64,000 bases of DNA from assembly GCA_016125585.1 (NCBI GenBank), contig WGLL01000005.1:773595-837594 (forward strand). Reading direction: 5' to 3'. The notes below the pieces were generated by a model that worked only from the letters and a program-made list of their open reading frames with translations, was not told where the DNA came from and made no database searches. The stretch comes from Caulobacter sp. Lineage in GTDB: Bacteria > Pseudomonadota > Alphaproteobacteria > Caulobacterales > Caulobacteraceae. The position numbers and the translations under genes are program-made. This document shows positions 1-9,334 of this stretch, piece by piece (positions within the stretch are counted from its first letter, which is position 1; the number at the start of each line of letters is the position of its first letter).

Positions 1-1118
1 CCTCCAAACTGATCGGTCAGGCCAAGGCCAGGAAGGACGAGGCCGGCGCCGCGGCCCTGATGGCCGAGGTCGAGACGCTGAAGGGCGAGATGACCGCCCA
101 GGCGGAGGTCGAGGCCCGCATCGGCGGCGAGCTTCGCGATCTGCTGACGTCCCTGCCCAATATCCCCGATCCGCAGACCCCGGCCGGCGCCGATGAGGCC
201 GGGAACGTCGAGGTCCGCCGTCATGGCGATCCCCTGCGGCTGAACAACGCCCGCGATCACGTCGACCTGGGCGCGGCGCTTGGCATGGACTTCGAGGCCG
301 CCGCGAAGATGAGCGGTTCGCGCTTTGTCGTGCTCAAGGGCCAGATGGCGCGGCTGGAGCGGGCGCTCGGCCAGTTCATGCTCGACGTCCAGACGACCGA
401 GAACGGCTACACCGAAATCAGCCCGCCCTTGCTGGTCAAGGACGACGCCATGTTCGGCACCGGCCAGCTGCCCAAGTTCGCCGAGGACCTGTTCCGGACC
501 ACCGACGAGCGCTGGCTGATCCCGACCGCCGAGGTCTCGCTGACCAACATCGTCCGCGAGGCCATCACCGCCGAGGAAGAGCTGCCTCTGCGGATGACCG
601 CCCTGACGCCCAGCTTCCGGTCCGAGGCCGGGGCCAGCGGGCGCGACACCCGCGGAATGATCCGCCAGCATCAGTTCTACAAGGTCGAGCTGGTCTCGAT
701 CACCACGCCCGAGGAATCCGACGCCGAGCATGAGCGGATGGTCGCCTGCGCCGAGGGCATTCTGAAGAAGCTGGGCCTGTCGTTCCGGACCATGCTGCTG
801 TGCACCGGCGACATGGGCTTTTCGGCCCGCAAGACCTTTGACCTCGAGGTCTGGCTGCCGTCGCAGAACACCTATCGCGAGATCTCGAGCTGCTCCAACT
901 GCGGCGACTTCCAGGCCCGGCGGATGGACGCCCGGTCCAAAAAGGCCGGCGAGAAGGGCACGCGCTTTGTCCACACCCTGAACGGCTCGGGCCTGGCCGT
1001 CGGCCGCACCCTGGTGGCGGTGATGGAGAACTATCAGGACGAGAACGGCCGGATCGCCATTCCCGAGGTGCTGCAGCCCTATATGGGCGGGCTGACCCAC
1101 ATCGGCGGCGAGGCCTGA
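1..1118 (+). CDS. serS: Seryl-tRNA synthetase (5' partial)
   Basis: Charges tRNA-Ser with serine in the cytoplasm. The reading frame is open from base 3 and the start codon lies before the window. The first residues ([15 protein letters not shown]...) belong to the long antiparallel coiled-coil arm that grips the tRNA. Class II motif 2 is visible ([15 protein letters not shown], near 615-660) and motif 3 near the end ([18 protein letters not shown]). The TGA stop overlaps the ATG of surE by one base (ATGA type), so the two are translationally coupled. Apart from the missing N-terminal arm the protein looks intact. An internal ATG at 60 is not the true start. Confidence 0.97.
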   Translation, partial: SKLIGQAKARKDEAGAAALMAEVETLKGEMTAQAEVEARIGGELRDLLTSLPNIPDPQTPAGADEAGNVEVRRHGDPLRLNNARDHVDLGAALGMDFEAAAKMSGSRFVVLKGQMARLERALGQFMLDVQTTENGYTEISPPLLVKDDAMFGTGQLPKFAEDLFRTTDERWLIPTAEVSLTNIVREAITAEEELPLRMTALTPSFRSEAGASGRDTRGMIRQHQFYKVELVSITTPEESDAEHERMVACAEGILKKLGLSFRTMLLCTGDMGFSARKTFDLEVWLPSQNTYREISSCSNCGDFQARRMDARSKKAGEKGTRFVHTLNGSGLAVGRTLVAVMENYQDENGRIAIPEVLQPYMGGLTHIGGEA

Positions 1119-1900
1119 TGCGTATCCTGCTGACCAATGACGACGGCATTCACGCCGAGGGACTGGCGGCGCTGGAGACCATCGCCCGGGCCCTGACTGA
1201 TGACGTCTGGGTCGTCGCCCCCGAGTACGAGCAGTCGGGGGCCAGCCGGGCCCTGACCCTCGCCGACCCCCTGCGGGTGCGGAAGATCAATGATCGCAAA
1301 TGGGCGGTCACCGGGACCCCGACCGACTGCGTGATGCTGGCCGTTCGCAATCTGGTCGAGGGCAAGGCCCCGGATCTGGTGCTGTCGGGGGTCAATCGCG
1401 GTCAGAACATCGCCGAGGACGTGACCATGTCCGGCACCGTCGCCGGCGCCATCGAGGGCATGGCGCTGGGCATTCCCTCGATCGCCCTGTCGCAGTCGAT
1501 GCTGGCCTTCCATGATGAGGTGAAGGCCTATTGGGAGACGGCCGAGGCCTACGGTCCCGGCATCGTCAAGCGGCTGCTGGAGATCGGCTGGCCCAGGGAC
1601 GTGATCATGAACGTCAACTTCCCCTCGCGGCCTCCCGAAGAGGTCACGGCGGTGGAAGTCACCCGTCAGGGCTTCCGCGACATGCATATCCGCAGCGCCG
1701 AGAAACGCACCGACCTTCGCGGGCGCGACTACTACTGGATGGGCTTTTCCGGAAAGCTGTCCAACCCGGCGGAAGGCACCGACTTGCGGGCCACCTATGA
1801 GGGGCGCATCTCCGTGACGCCGCTGCACATCGACCTGACCCACAACGAAACCGTTCACGCCATGAAGGGCGTGCTCGGCGGAGCGCCGCCGAAGCTCTGA
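1118..1900 (+). CDS. surE: 5'/3'-nucleotidase SurE
   Basis: Metal-dependent phosphatase acting on nucleoside 5'- and 3'-monophosphates, a stress-survival enzyme. 260 residues, the usual length. The N-terminus RILLTNDDG supplies the acidic metal ligands Asp8 and Asp9; Ser40 and Asn93 (in SGVNRGQN) complete the set known for the family. The block [14 protein letters not shown] follows. The start overlaps the serS stop by one base and the TGA overlaps the ATG of pcm by one base. The order surE-pcm-nlpD is the same as in gammaproteobacteria, which supports all three calls. Confidence 0.97.
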   Translation: MRILLTNDDGIHAEGLAALETIARALTDDVWVVAPEYEQSGASRALTLADPLRVRKINDRKWAVTGTPTDCVMLAVRNLVEGKAPDLVLSGVNRGQNIAEDVTMSGTVAGAIEGMALGIPSIALSQSMLAFHDEVKAYWETAEAYGPGIVKRLLEIGWPRDVIMNVNFPSRPPEEVTAVEVTRQGFRDMHIRSAEKRTDLRGRDYYWMGFSGKLSNPAEGTDLRATYEGRISVTPLHIDLTHNETVHAMKGVLGGAPPKL

Positions 1901-2565
1901 TGACCAGCTCAACGCCCGACGATGACACCGCCGAAACCCGGGCCGCCCGCCTGATCCTGGCGCTGCGCGAGCAGGGCGTCACCGACATGAAGGTGCTGGG
2001 CGCACTGGAGAAGACGCCCCGCGAGATGTTCACCCCGGATCTGTTCAAGGAACGGTCCTGGGAAGATTCGGCCCTGCCGATCGCCTGCGGCCAGACCATC
2101 AGCCAGCCCTATATCGTCGGCCTGATGAGCCAGGCCCTGACCCTGGATCGCCGCTCGCGGGTTCTGGAGATCGGCACCGGCTCCGGCTACCAGACCGCCA
2201 TCCTCAGCCGGATGGCCCGTCTGGTCTATACGGTGGAGCGCTATCGCACCCTGCTGGGCGAGGCCGAGGAGCGGTTCCGCAAGCTGGGCCTGACCAATGT
2301 GATCACCAAATTCGGCGACGGCGGGATCGGCTGGGCCGAGCAGGCGCCTTTTGACCGCATTATGGTCACAGCGGCGGCGCCGGATGAGCCCAAGGCTTTG
2401 CTCGCGCAACTGAAACCGGACGGGGTTCTGGTGGCGCCGGTGGGAAAGGGGCCCGTCCAGCAACTCATCCGCTATGCGGGCGATGGCGCCGGAGGCTTCC
2501 ACAAGGAGACTCTTTGCGAGGTCCGCTTTGTTCCCTTGCTGGACGGCGTGGCCCGCGAGTTGTGA
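1900..2565 (+). CDS. pcm: Protein-L-isoaspartate O-methyltransferase
   Basis: Methylates L-isoaspartyl residues in aged proteins with S-adenosylmethionine, allowing their repair to aspartate. 221 residues. The PIMT signature GQTISQPYIV is at about 64-73, and the SAM-binding motif I VLEIGTGSGYQTA at about 88-100. The C-terminal half carries the usual methyltransferase strands (DRIMVTAAAPDEP). Coupled to surE by a one-base overlap. A downstream gap of 87 bases contains a CtrA-type box, so the next gene probably has its own promoter. Confidence 0.96.
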   Translation: MTSSTPDDDTAETRAARLILALREQGVTDMKVLGALEKTPREMFTPDLFKERSWEDSALPIACGQTISQPYIVGLMSQALTLDRRSRVLEIGTGSGYQTAILSRMARLVYTVERYRTLLGEAEERFRKLGLTNVITKFGDGGIGWAEQAPFDRIMVTAAAPDEPKALLAQLKPDGVLVAPVGKGPVQQLIRYAGDGAGGFHKETLCEVRFVPLLDGVAREL

Positions 2566-2594
2566 ACCGAATTCTTGCCGGCGAGGCCGTGTGC

Positions 2595-2610
2595 TTAACG
2601 CGAGATTAAC
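2595..2610 (+). promoter_or_regulatory. CtrA-type binding box TTAA-N7-TTAAC
   Basis: The gap between pcm and the NlpD/DipM-like gene contains TTAA at 2595-2598 and TTAAC at 2606-2610, separated by exactly seven bases. This equals the published full CtrA recognition consensus of Caulobacter. It ends 43 bases before the ATG at 2653. That CtrA controls this gene is an inference; the spacing and sequence are directly visible. Confidence 0.7.
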
Positions 2611-2652
2611 GCGCATCACGCCAGGTGTGCTGTTTGACCGAACGGAGCGGCG

Positions 2653-4071
2653 ATGACCCACTTCCTACCCCGAGCGATCCTGATCGCGGCGTCCACGGCG
2701 GCTTTGGCGGCCTGCGCCACTTCGCCGGAGCCCCGCTATCCGATCGAGGAGGGTCGGGAAGCCGGCGCGGGGCCGCAGGGCATTGAGTTGCGCCAGCCGG
2801 CCTATCCGATCCGCCAGCCCGAGACGGCCGAACCGGAAGCCGCCTACGGCGACGATCCGGCCCCGACCGCCGCGCCGGCCGGGGACGTCGAGGTCACCAC
2901 CCTGGCCCCCGCTCCGTCGGCGGGCAGGGTCGAGGTTGCCCAGATGCCGCCGCCGCCCGAGCCGGAGCCCTATGTCCCGCCGCCGCCGCGCACCGAGACC
3001 CGCACCGTCACCACCATCGAGGGCCCGGTGGTCGCCGTCGACGGCAAGCCCAGGACCTACACCGTCAAGCCGGGCCAGGGCCTGGACGCGGTCGCCCGCG
3101 AGATGGGCTCGACCCGCAAGCAGCTGGCGGCCGACAACGATCTGAAAGAACCCTACCGCCTCAAGCCCGGCCAGGTGCTGAAGGGCCCGGCGACCAAGGG
3201 CAAGGCCTATGTCGTGCAGAGCGGCGACACCCTCTACGCCATCGCCCGCCGCTTCGGCGTCAGCGGCGGGGCCATCGCCGAGGAAAACGGCTTCGAGGTC
3301 GATGACCCAATCCGCCCGGGCCAGAAGCTGCGTCTGCCGGAAGGCTTCAAGGACAGCGGACCGATCAAGAAGACGGTGACGGTGACCATCGAGGCGCCGC
3401 CGCCTCCGCCGCGGCCCCGTCCGACTCCGCCGCCGGTTGAACGGCCCCCGGTCCAGGCTCCGCCGGTCGCGACGCCGCCCGCCGCTACGCCCCCCGCGGC
3501 TACGCCGGTCGCCAAGCCGCCGGTTGCCAAGCCGCCCGTCAAGACGACGCCGCCGAAGGCCCCGCCCGTGACCGTTCCGCCGGTCCAGACCCCGCCGCCG
3601 GCGGTCAGCAAGCCGCCGCCGCTGCAGGACGACAAGCCGCCGGTCTATACCGACGCCGACTACGCCCGAATGGCCGCCGGCCGCTTCGAATGGCCGGTGC
3701 GCGGGACGATTCTGTCGGGCTACGGCCCCAAGGCCCTCGGCCAGCGCAATGACGGGGTCGATATCGGCGCCTCGGCCGGCACGCCTGTGCGCGCCTCATC
3801 GGACGGCACCGTGGTCTATTCCGGCGGCGATGTGCCCGGCTTCGGGGTGACGGTGCTGATCCAGCACGCCGACGGCTGGGTGACGGTCTACGGCCACCTG
3901 CAGCGGGCCGATGTGAAGATGCAGCAGCAGGTCTCGAAGGGTCAGCAGATCGGTCTGGTCGGCCAGAGCGGCGACGCGCCCAAGCCGCAGCTGCACTTCG
4001 AGGTGCGTCACTCGCCGTCGCCGAAGTTCAAGGCGCGGGCGATCGATCCGCAGATCGTCCTGCCCCGGTAA
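2653..4071 (+). CDS. nlpD: NlpD/DipM-like LysM-LytM lipoprotein, degenerate M23 domain
   Basis: Predicted envelope lipoprotein that binds peptidoglycan and activates amidases or other hydrolases at division. 472 residues. A signal peptide ends in the lipobox LAAC (Cys21). Two LysM repeats lie at about 135-178 and 186-228, a proline-rich linker at about 247-325, and a LytM/M23 domain at about 345-470. The zinc ligands are incomplete: HxGxD reads NDGVD (Asn366) and HxH reads QLH (Gln446). This is the pattern of non-catalytic NlpD and Caulobacter DipM rather than of active endopeptidases. Position after surE-pcm matches nlpD; in Caulobacter the equivalent gene is probably dipM. Confidence 0.85.
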   Translation: MTHFLPRAILIAASTAALAACATSPEPRYPIEEGREAGAGPQGIELRQPAYPIRQPETAEPEAAYGDDPAPTAAPAGDVEVTTLAPAPSAGRVEVAQMPPPPEPEPYVPPPPRTETRTVTTIEGPVVAVDGKPRTYTVKPGQGLDAVAREMGSTRKQLAADNDLKEPYRLKPGQVLKGPATKGKAYVVQSGDTLYAIARRFGVSGGAIAEENGFEVDDPIRPGQKLRLPEGFKDSGPIKKTVTVTIEAPPPPPRPRPTPPPVERPPVQAPPVATPPAATPPAATPVAKPPVAKPPVKTTPPKAPPVTVPPVQTPPPAVSKPPPLQDDKPPVYTDADYARMAAGRFEWPVRGTILSGYGPKALGQRNDGVDIGASAGTPVRASSDGTVVYSGGDVPGFGVTVLIQHADGWVTVYGHLQRADVKMQQQVSKGQQIGLVGQSGDAPKPQLHFEVRHSPSPKFKARAIDPQIVLPR

Positions 4072-4121
4072 GGACCCAAGATTTCATCCGGCGGCGCATT
4101 TCGGCGACGCCGGGCGAGCGG

Positions 4122-4961
4122 TCAGGGGAGGGGCTTGCCCAGCTCTCCGGCCAGGTCGCGGATGAACTGCCAGGCGACGCGGCCGGAGCGCGAGCCCCGC
4201 GCCTGTGACCACTGCAGCGCGCGACGGTCGAGGTCGGCGACGGCGAGGTCGAAGCGCTCCGCGTAGCTGCGCACCGCCGAGAGGTAGGCCGCCTGGTCCA
4301 TCGGCGGAAATCCGATCCACAGACCGAAGCGATCGGAGACGCTGACCTCTTCCTCGGCGTCCTCGGCGGCGGCGATCAGGCCGCGCCCTTCAGCATGGTC
4401 GCGGGGCATCAGGTGGCGGCGATTGGAGGTGGCGGTGAACAGTACGTTCTCCGGCGGCCCGGCGACGCCGCCCTCCAGCGCCGACTTCAGCGCCTTGGCG
4501 GCGGCGGCGCCGTCCTCGAAGGAGAGATCGTCGCAGAGGACGACGAAGCGCTCGGGGCGGCCCCGCAGGGCGTCGAACAGGGCGGGGAGGGCGGTGACCT
4601 CGTCGCGGTCGACCTCGACCAGCTTCAGGTCCGGGTCGGCGCGGGCGGCGTCCATGAAGGCGGCCTTGGCCAGGGAGCTCTTGCCGGTCCCGCGCACGCC
4701 CCACAGCAGGGCGTGGTTGGCCGGCAAGCCGGCCGCGAAGCGGGCCAGGTTCTCGACATAGCGCGCCTTCTGGCGGTCGACCCCGACCAGCAGGTCCAGC
4801 GGCAGGCCGTAGTCGGGGGCCGGCAGGAAGGCGGCGGCGGCGGGATCGTGGCGGAACAGGCGGGCGACCGAGAAGTCGACCGCCGGGGGCGCGGGCGGGG
4901 CCAGCCGTTCAAGCGCCTCGGCGATCCGGGCGAGCAGGGGGGCGATTTCAGGCGTCGTCAT
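4122..4961 (-). CDS. DUF815 family ATP-binding protein
   Basis: AAA+-like ATPase of the DUF815 family; its biological role is not established. 279 residues. Walker A is GVRGTGKSS (about 92-100) and Walker B is FVVLCDDLSFE (about 143-153). The sensor-type stretch TATSNRRHL and the motif SVSDRFGLWIGF, typical of the family, follow. It is transcribed against its neighbours, with only 50 bases between its stop and the end of the NlpD-like gene. The ATG start is preceded by a gap of about 165 bases shared with the yajC promoter region. No sign of damage. Confidence 0.88.
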   Translation of the reverse strand: MTTPEIAPLLARIAEALERLAPPAPPAVDFSVARLFRHDPAAAAFLPAPDYGLPLDLLVGVDRQKARYVENLARFAAGLPANHALLWGVRGTGKSSLAKAAFMDAARADPDLKLVEVDRDEVTALPALFDALRGRPERFVVLCDDLSFEDGAAAAKALKSALEGGVAGPPENVLFTATSNRRHLMPRDHAEGRGLIAAAEDAEEEVSVSDRFGLWIGFPPMDQAAYLSAVRSYAERFDLAVADLDRRALQWSQARGSRSGRVAWQFIRDLAGELGKPLP

Positions 4962-5126
4962 CGGTCACAGGTCCATCGAACACCCCGGCCATGACGGAGA
5001 AATGCCACAGGGTCCAGCCTGCTTTGCCCCGGCTCATTGCAAACAGGAGGGTCAAGCCCTAGTTTCCGCCGACCTGAAAACCGGCGCGCCCTTGCGGCTG
5101 CGCCCGACCAAGACTTTGGAGTTGAA

Positions 5127-5435
5127 ATGACTGGAGACGCCTCTGGCCTCCTGCAGGCCATCGGTCTGCCGATCCTGCTCATCGTGCTGTTCTATTTCAT
5201 GATCCTGCGGCCGCAGCAAAAGCGCGCCAAAGAGCATCAGACGATGGTCAGCAACCTCAAGCGCGGCGACATGGTCGAGCTGTCGAGCGGGCTGATCGGC
5301 AAGGTGGTCCGTGTCGAGGATCGCGAAGTCGGCGTCGAGGTGGCGCAGGGCGTCACCGTCAAGGTGGTCAAGGCGATGATCGCCGTGGTCCGCACCAAGG
5401 GCGAGCCGGCCCCGGCCAACGACGCCAAGAGCTGA
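5127..5435 (+). CDS. yajC: Preprotein translocase subunit YajC
   Basis: Small inner-membrane partner of the SecDF complex. From the ATG at 5127 it is 102 residues, the usual length; the frame is open further upstream, but TTGGAG just before 5127 is a fitting ribosome site and the protein then begins as YajC proteins do. One membrane segment lies at about 7-25, followed at once by the diagnostic ILRPQQKRAKEHQ. The soluble domain (GDMVELSSGLIGKVVRV) follows. It is the first gene of yajC-secD-secF, with 148 bases to secD. Confidence 0.95.
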   Translation: MTGDASGLLQAIGLPILLIVLFYFMILRPQQKRAKEHQTMVSNLKRGDMVELSSGLIGKVVRVEDREVGVEVAQGVTVKVVKAMIAVVRTKGEPAPANDAKS

Positions 5436-5583
5436 TCGTCGCTGGACCCGTCCCGCGCCGGGTGGCATCACCTGACGCGGGCAACACGGGTCCGACCCCC
5501 TATTCTTGGGGCGCGACGGCCGACGGGCGTTTCATCCGCCAGCGCCGTCCGCGTCCCAGCGACGTCCGAGGAACTGTTCCGCC

Positions 5584-7170
5584 ATGATGCAGCTGTCGCG
5601 CTGGAAGCTCATTGTCGTGATCACGACGGTGGTCTTCGGCATCCTTTTCGCCTTCCCCAACGTCCTGCCGCCCGACGTGCGCGCCGGCATGCCGGGCTTT
5701 CTGCCGAAGAACACCCTGAACCTGGGTCTCGACCTGCAGGGCGGTTCCTACCTCCTGCTCGAGGTGCAGACCGAGGTGCTGCAGAAGGAAAAGGTCAACA
5801 ACCTGGGCGAAGAGGTGCGCCGCAGCCTGGAGCAGGAGAAGATCCCCTATTCCGGCATCTCGCCACTGGAAAACGGCGTCACCGTGCGGATCAACGATCC
5901 GGCCAAGGTCGACGCGGCCTATGGCCTGCTCAGCCGGCAACTGACGACCGCGACCAGCGCCGGCTCGGCCGACATCAAGATCGGTCGCGAGAACAACCAG
6001 CTTATCCGGCTGACCTATACCGACACCGCCCTGAACGACATGTCGACCAACGCGGTCAATCAGGCGATCGAGATCATCCGCCGCCGCATCGACGAGATCG
6101 GCACCAAGGAAACCTCGATCACCCGCCAGGGCGCCAACCGCATCGTCGTCCAGGCCCCTGGCGAGAGCGATCCCGAGAAGCTGAAGAACATCATCGGCAA
6201 GACCGCCAAGCTGACCTTCCAGATGGTCGATGTGGCCGGCCAAGATGAACTGCGCGACGGCATCGTGCCGCCAGGCTCGGAGCTGCTGCCCAACCGGGAC
6301 GGCGGCCAGACCCTGGTCAAGAAGCGGGTCGAGGTCTCGGGCGACATGCTGACCCACGCCGGGGTCGGCACCAACCAGAACGGCCAGACCGTCGTTGATT
6401 TCCGCCTCAACAGCGAGGGCGCGCGACGCTTCGGCTCGGTGACGACCCGCAACGTCGGCAAGCCCTTCGCCATCATCCTCGACGGGGTGGTGCAGTCGGC
6501 GCCGGTGATCAACGACGCGATCACCACCGGCCAGGGCCAGATCAGCGGCAGCTATACGGTGCAGACCGCCAATGAGCTGTCGATCCTGCTCAACGCCGGC
6601 GCCCTGCCGGCGCCGCTGAAGGTCGAGGAACAGCGCACGGTCGGCGCCGAACTGGGCGCCGACGCGGTCAAGGCCGGACAGATCTCGACCCTCGTCGGCT
6701 TCGTCTCGATCCTGGTGTTCATGTTCCTGGCCTACGGGGCGCTGTTCGGCGGCATCTCGATCATCGCCCTGCTGGTCAACTGCCTGCTGATCGTCGCGGC
6801 CATGAGCCTGACCCAGGCGACCCTGACCCTGCCCGGCATCGCCGGACTGATCCTGACCCTGGCGGTGGCGGTCGACGCCAATGTGCTGATCTATGAGCGG
6901 ATGCGCGACGAGGTGAGGGCGGGCAGGCCGCTGCTGGCCTCGATGGACGCCGGCTTCTCGCGGGCCATGTCGACCATCGTCGACGCCAACCTGACGACCC
7001 TGATCGCCGCGGCGATCATGTTCGGCGCCGGCGCCGGCCCTGTCCGGGGCTTCGCCTGGACCCTTTCGATCGGCGTGTTCACTTCGGTGTTCGCGGCTGT
7101 CCTCATCACCCAGGTTCTTCTGGCGGTCTGGTATCGCACCGCCCGCCCCAAGACCCTGCCGATCGCCTAG
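5584..7170 (+). CDS. secD: Protein translocase subunit SecD
   Basis: Proton-motive-force-driven component that helps complete Sec-dependent export. 528 residues from the ATG at 5584, giving MMQLSRWKLIVVITTVVFG with the first membrane segment directly at the N-terminus; an upstream in-frame GTG/ATG would add an unlikely Arg/Pro-rich tail. The motif LGLDLQGGSYLLLEV near residue 45 is the family signature, a large periplasmic domain follows, then five further membrane segments with VAVDANVLIYERMRDEVRAG. Four bases separate it from secF. Confidence 0.96.
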   Translation: MMQLSRWKLIVVITTVVFGILFAFPNVLPPDVRAGMPGFLPKNTLNLGLDLQGGSYLLLEVQTEVLQKEKVNNLGEEVRRSLEQEKIPYSGISPLENGVTVRINDPAKVDAAYGLLSRQLTTATSAGSADIKIGRENNQLIRLTYTDTALNDMSTNAVNQAIEIIRRRIDEIGTKETSITRQGANRIVVQAPGESDPEKLKNIIGKTAKLTFQMVDVAGQDELRDGIVPPGSELLPNRDGGQTLVKKRVEVSGDMLTHAGVGTNQNGQTVVDFRLNSEGARRFGSVTTRNVGKPFAIILDGVVQSAPVINDAITTGQGQISGSYTVQTANELSILLNAGALPAPLKVEEQRTVGAELGADAVKAGQISTLVGFVSILVFMFLAYGALFGGISIIALLVNCLLIVAAMSLTQATLTLPGIAGLILTLAVAVDANVLIYERMRDEVRAGRPLLASMDAGFSRAMSTIVDANLTTLIAAAIMFGAGAGPVRGFAWTLSIGVFTSVFAAVLITQVLLAVWYRTARPKTLPIA

Positions 7171-7174
7171 AGGT

Positions 7175-8170
7175 ATGACCATGTGGCCGATGATCAGAAT
7201 TCTTCCCCTCAAGACCGACTTCCGGTTTGTCGCCTTCTCCAAGTATGCGGCGGTGATTTCGGTGCTGGCGGCGATCGCCTCCATCTATCTGGCGGTCTTC
7301 CCGCTGAAACCGCCGTGCGGCGGTCTCAACTGCGGCATCGACTTCAAGGGCGGCACGGTGCTGGAGTTCAACACCGCGCCCAAGCTGGCCGACCCGGCGG
7401 CGACGCGGGCCCTGCTGATCAGCCAGGGCGTGGGCGATCCGCAGGTGCAGACCTTCGGCAGCCCGGCCGATCCCAAGGGCGTCTACAACGTCTCCACCCG
7501 CTTTGAGCCGGGCGCCAACCCGGCGCAGAAGGTGGAGGAGATCAAGGCGGCCCTGACCCAGAAATTCGGCCTGACCGACAAGTCCTTCACCCGCACCGAG
7601 GTGGTCGGTCCCAAGGTTTCCGGCGAGCTTTTCCAGAAGGGCATCTGGGCCCTGCTGGCGGCCATCGGCCTGATGCTGCTCTACATCTGGTTCCGGTTCG
7701 AACTGCAGTTCGGCCTGGGGGCGGTGGCGGCCCTGTTCCACGACGTGCTGCTGACCTTCGGCATGATCGCCCTGTTCAAGCTGGAATTCAGCCTGACCAC
7801 CGTCGCCGCCATCCTGACCATCATCGGCTATTCGATGAACGACACCGTCGTGGTCTTCGACCGGCTTCGCGAGAACCTGCGCAAGTACAAGCGCATGCCG
7901 ATGCGGGAGCTGATCGACCTGTCCATCAACGAGACCCTGTCGCGGACGGTCATCACCGGCCTGACCGCCGTGGTGGCGCTGGCGGGCCTGGCGATCTTCG
8001 GCGGGGCGGCGCTGTTCGGCTTCTCGATCATCATGATGTTCGGCATCGCCCTGGGCACCTATTCCTCGATCTATGTGGCGGCGCCGATCATCCTGCTGTG
8101 GAATGGCGGCCAGCGCAGCGAGGACGAGGAAGCCACGCCGGTGGTGCTGGGCCCGGCGTCGCGGCCCTAG
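7175..8170 (+). CDS. secF: Protein translocase subunit SecF
   Basis: Partner of SecD in the accessory translocon. 331 residues. Signatures: GIDFKGGTVLEF at about residue 52, IIGYSMNDTVVVFDRLREN at about 220-240, and six membrane segments, the last near ALGTYSSIYVAAPIILLW. The ATG lies four bases after the secD stop, with AGAGGT over that stop as ribosome site. An in-frame ATG two codons later is an equally good start and would not change the function. Confidence 0.96.
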   Translation: MTMWPMIRILPLKTDFRFVAFSKYAAVISVLAAIASIYLAVFPLKPPCGGLNCGIDFKGGTVLEFNTAPKLADPAATRALLISQGVGDPQVQTFGSPADPKGVYNVSTRFEPGANPAQKVEEIKAALTQKFGLTDKSFTRTEVVGPKVSGELFQKGIWALLAAIGLMLLYIWFRFELQFGLGAVAALFHDVLLTFGMIALFKLEFSLTTVAAILTIIGYSMNDTVVVFDRLRENLRKYKRMPMRELIDLSINETLSRTVITGLTAVVALAGLAIFGGAALFGFSIIMMFGIALGTYSSIYVAAPIILLWNGGQRSEDEEATPVVLGPASRP

Positions 8171-8215
8171 AGCGCGTTCCGAAAAGTGGCAACCGGTTTT
8201 CGGATCAGACGCGCG
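8170..8215. repeat. Dispersed palindromic intergenic element
   Basis: Directly after secF lies GCGCGTTCCGAAAA, then a short loop, then TTTTCGGATCAGACGCGC. The arms pair over about 14 bases with a small bulge. I recall this sequence type as a frequent intergenic palindrome in alphaproteobacterial genomes. There is no T-run after it, so a simple intrinsic terminator is less likely than a repeat or an mRNA-processing structure between secF and the following gene. Confidence 0.55.
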
Positions 8216-8274
8216 ACCAGGGAAAATCTGGAGCGCCCCGATTGGAGACCTTCAGATCGGGGTGAGCTCTGGTC

Positions 8275-8628
8275 ATGAGACAGCCGCCATCCATCGACGC
8301 CTGGGGCGGCGGCGGGTTCCGCGTCTCGGGCCTGTGGCGTCCAGGCTCCCTGTTGATCATCGATGACCAGCCCCGGGACTGGAGCGTGACCCGGCTGGCC
8401 GACCTGACGCTGGAGGCCTTCAGCGAGGTGTTCGCCGCCGGCCCGGCGGTGGAGTTCGTCCTGCTGGGGACGGGCCTGACCCAGGCCCTGCCGGGGCGGG
8501 AGATTCGCGAGGGCCTGCGGGCCCGAGGGGTGGGTCTGGAATTCATGTCCAGCGAGGCCGCCGCGCGCAGCTACAACGTCCTGGCCTCGGAGGGCCGACG
8601 GCTCGCCGCGGCTCTGATAGCGGTGTGA
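8275..8628 (+). CDS. Mth938-like domain-containing protein
   Basis: 117 residues of the Mth938-like (DUF498) fold, homologous to the mitochondrial complex I assembly factor NDUFAF3. Visible family features are the start with GGGGFRVSG, the core SLLIIDDQPRDW, VEFVLLGTGLTQ and the C-terminal SSEAAARSYNVLASEGRRLAAALI. It lies 104 bases after secF. No catalytic residues are known for the family. A role in respiratory complex assembly is inference from the eukaryotic homologue and from the phytoene-synthase-like gene two positions downstream. Confidence 0.88.
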   Translation: MRQPPSIDAWGGGGFRVSGLWRPGSLLIIDDQPRDWSVTRLADLTLEAFSEVFAAGPAVEFVLLGTGLTQALPGREIREGLRARGVGLEFMSSEAAARSYNVLASEGRRLAAALIAV

Positions 8629-8703
8629 TGCGACCCTATTTGCAGGCCCCGCGAACCGGCCTATAGCTGAGCGCCTGGGTAGGACACTACGAGGGGCGAT
8701 ACC

Positions 8704-9312
8704 ATGACGGCGCTGCTGTCCAATTTCCGAAACACCATGATCGTCAGCGTGATTCTCGCGCTGGTGATGATCTTTGCCTACTTCCAAAGCAATGCCGGCA
8801 CCCCGGTCGATTTCGCGATCGCCGTGCTGCGCTGGCTGCACGTCTTCGTCGGCATCCTGTGGATCGGGCTGCTCTACTATTTCAACTTCGTGCAGATCCG
8901 GAAGATGCCCGACATCCCGGCCGAGCTGAAGCCGGCGGTGTCCAAATACATCGCCCCCGAGGCGCTGTTCTGGTTCCGCTGGGCGGCGCTGCTGACCTTC
9001 GTTTTCGGCGTCATCCTGGCGGCGCACAGGGGCTATCTGGTCTCGGCCTTCACCCTGGGCGCCAGCGAGGGCTTCGTGAACAAGGGCCATATGCTGATCG
9101 GCATCGGCATGTGGCTGGGCACCATCATGTTCTTCAACGTCTGGGCCTTCATCTGGCCGGCGCAGAAGATCGCCCTGGGCATCAAGGAAGGCTTTGACGC
9201 CGACGCCAAGGCGGCGGCCGGCAAGAAGGCGATGCTGTTCTCGCGCATCAACACCCTGCTGTCGCTGCCGATGCTGACGGCGATGACGATGAACCAGACC
9301 ATCTTCGGATAG
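8704..9312 (+). CDS. PuuD-like urate hydroxylase family membrane protein
   Basis: 202 residues with about five membrane segments (near 11-28, 38-62, 97-114, 133-157 and 180-195). The block LRWLHVFVGILWIGLLYYFNF, with its conserved His, resembles the membrane half of PuuD urate hydroxylase. Full-length PuuD also has a cytochrome c domain, which is absent here, and no purine genes are nearby, so urate oxidation is doubtful. The ATG at 8704 follows AGGGGCGATACC. A strong terminator follows the gene. Confidence 0.75.
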   Translation: MTALLSNFRNTMIVSVILALVMIFAYFQSNAGTPVDFAIAVLRWLHVFVGILWIGLLYYFNFVQIRKMPDIPAELKPAVSKYIAPEALFWFRWAALLTFVFGVILAAHRGYLVSAFTLGASEGFVNKGHMLIGIGMWLGTIMFFNVWAFIWPAQKIALGIKEGFDADAKAAAGKKAMLFSRINTLLSLPMLTAMTMNQTIFG

Positions 9313-9334
9313 GCCGGGAGTTCAGCTAGAACGG

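Noticed and set aside
5500..7284. Long open reading frame of about 590 codons opposite secD
   Set aside because: It is antisense to an undoubted secD, has a composition dominated by Gly, Asp, Gln and His, and no family features. In DNA with such GC-rich third positions long antisense frames are expected; the same holds opposite trmFO, the S9 peptidase, uvrA and the M16 gene.
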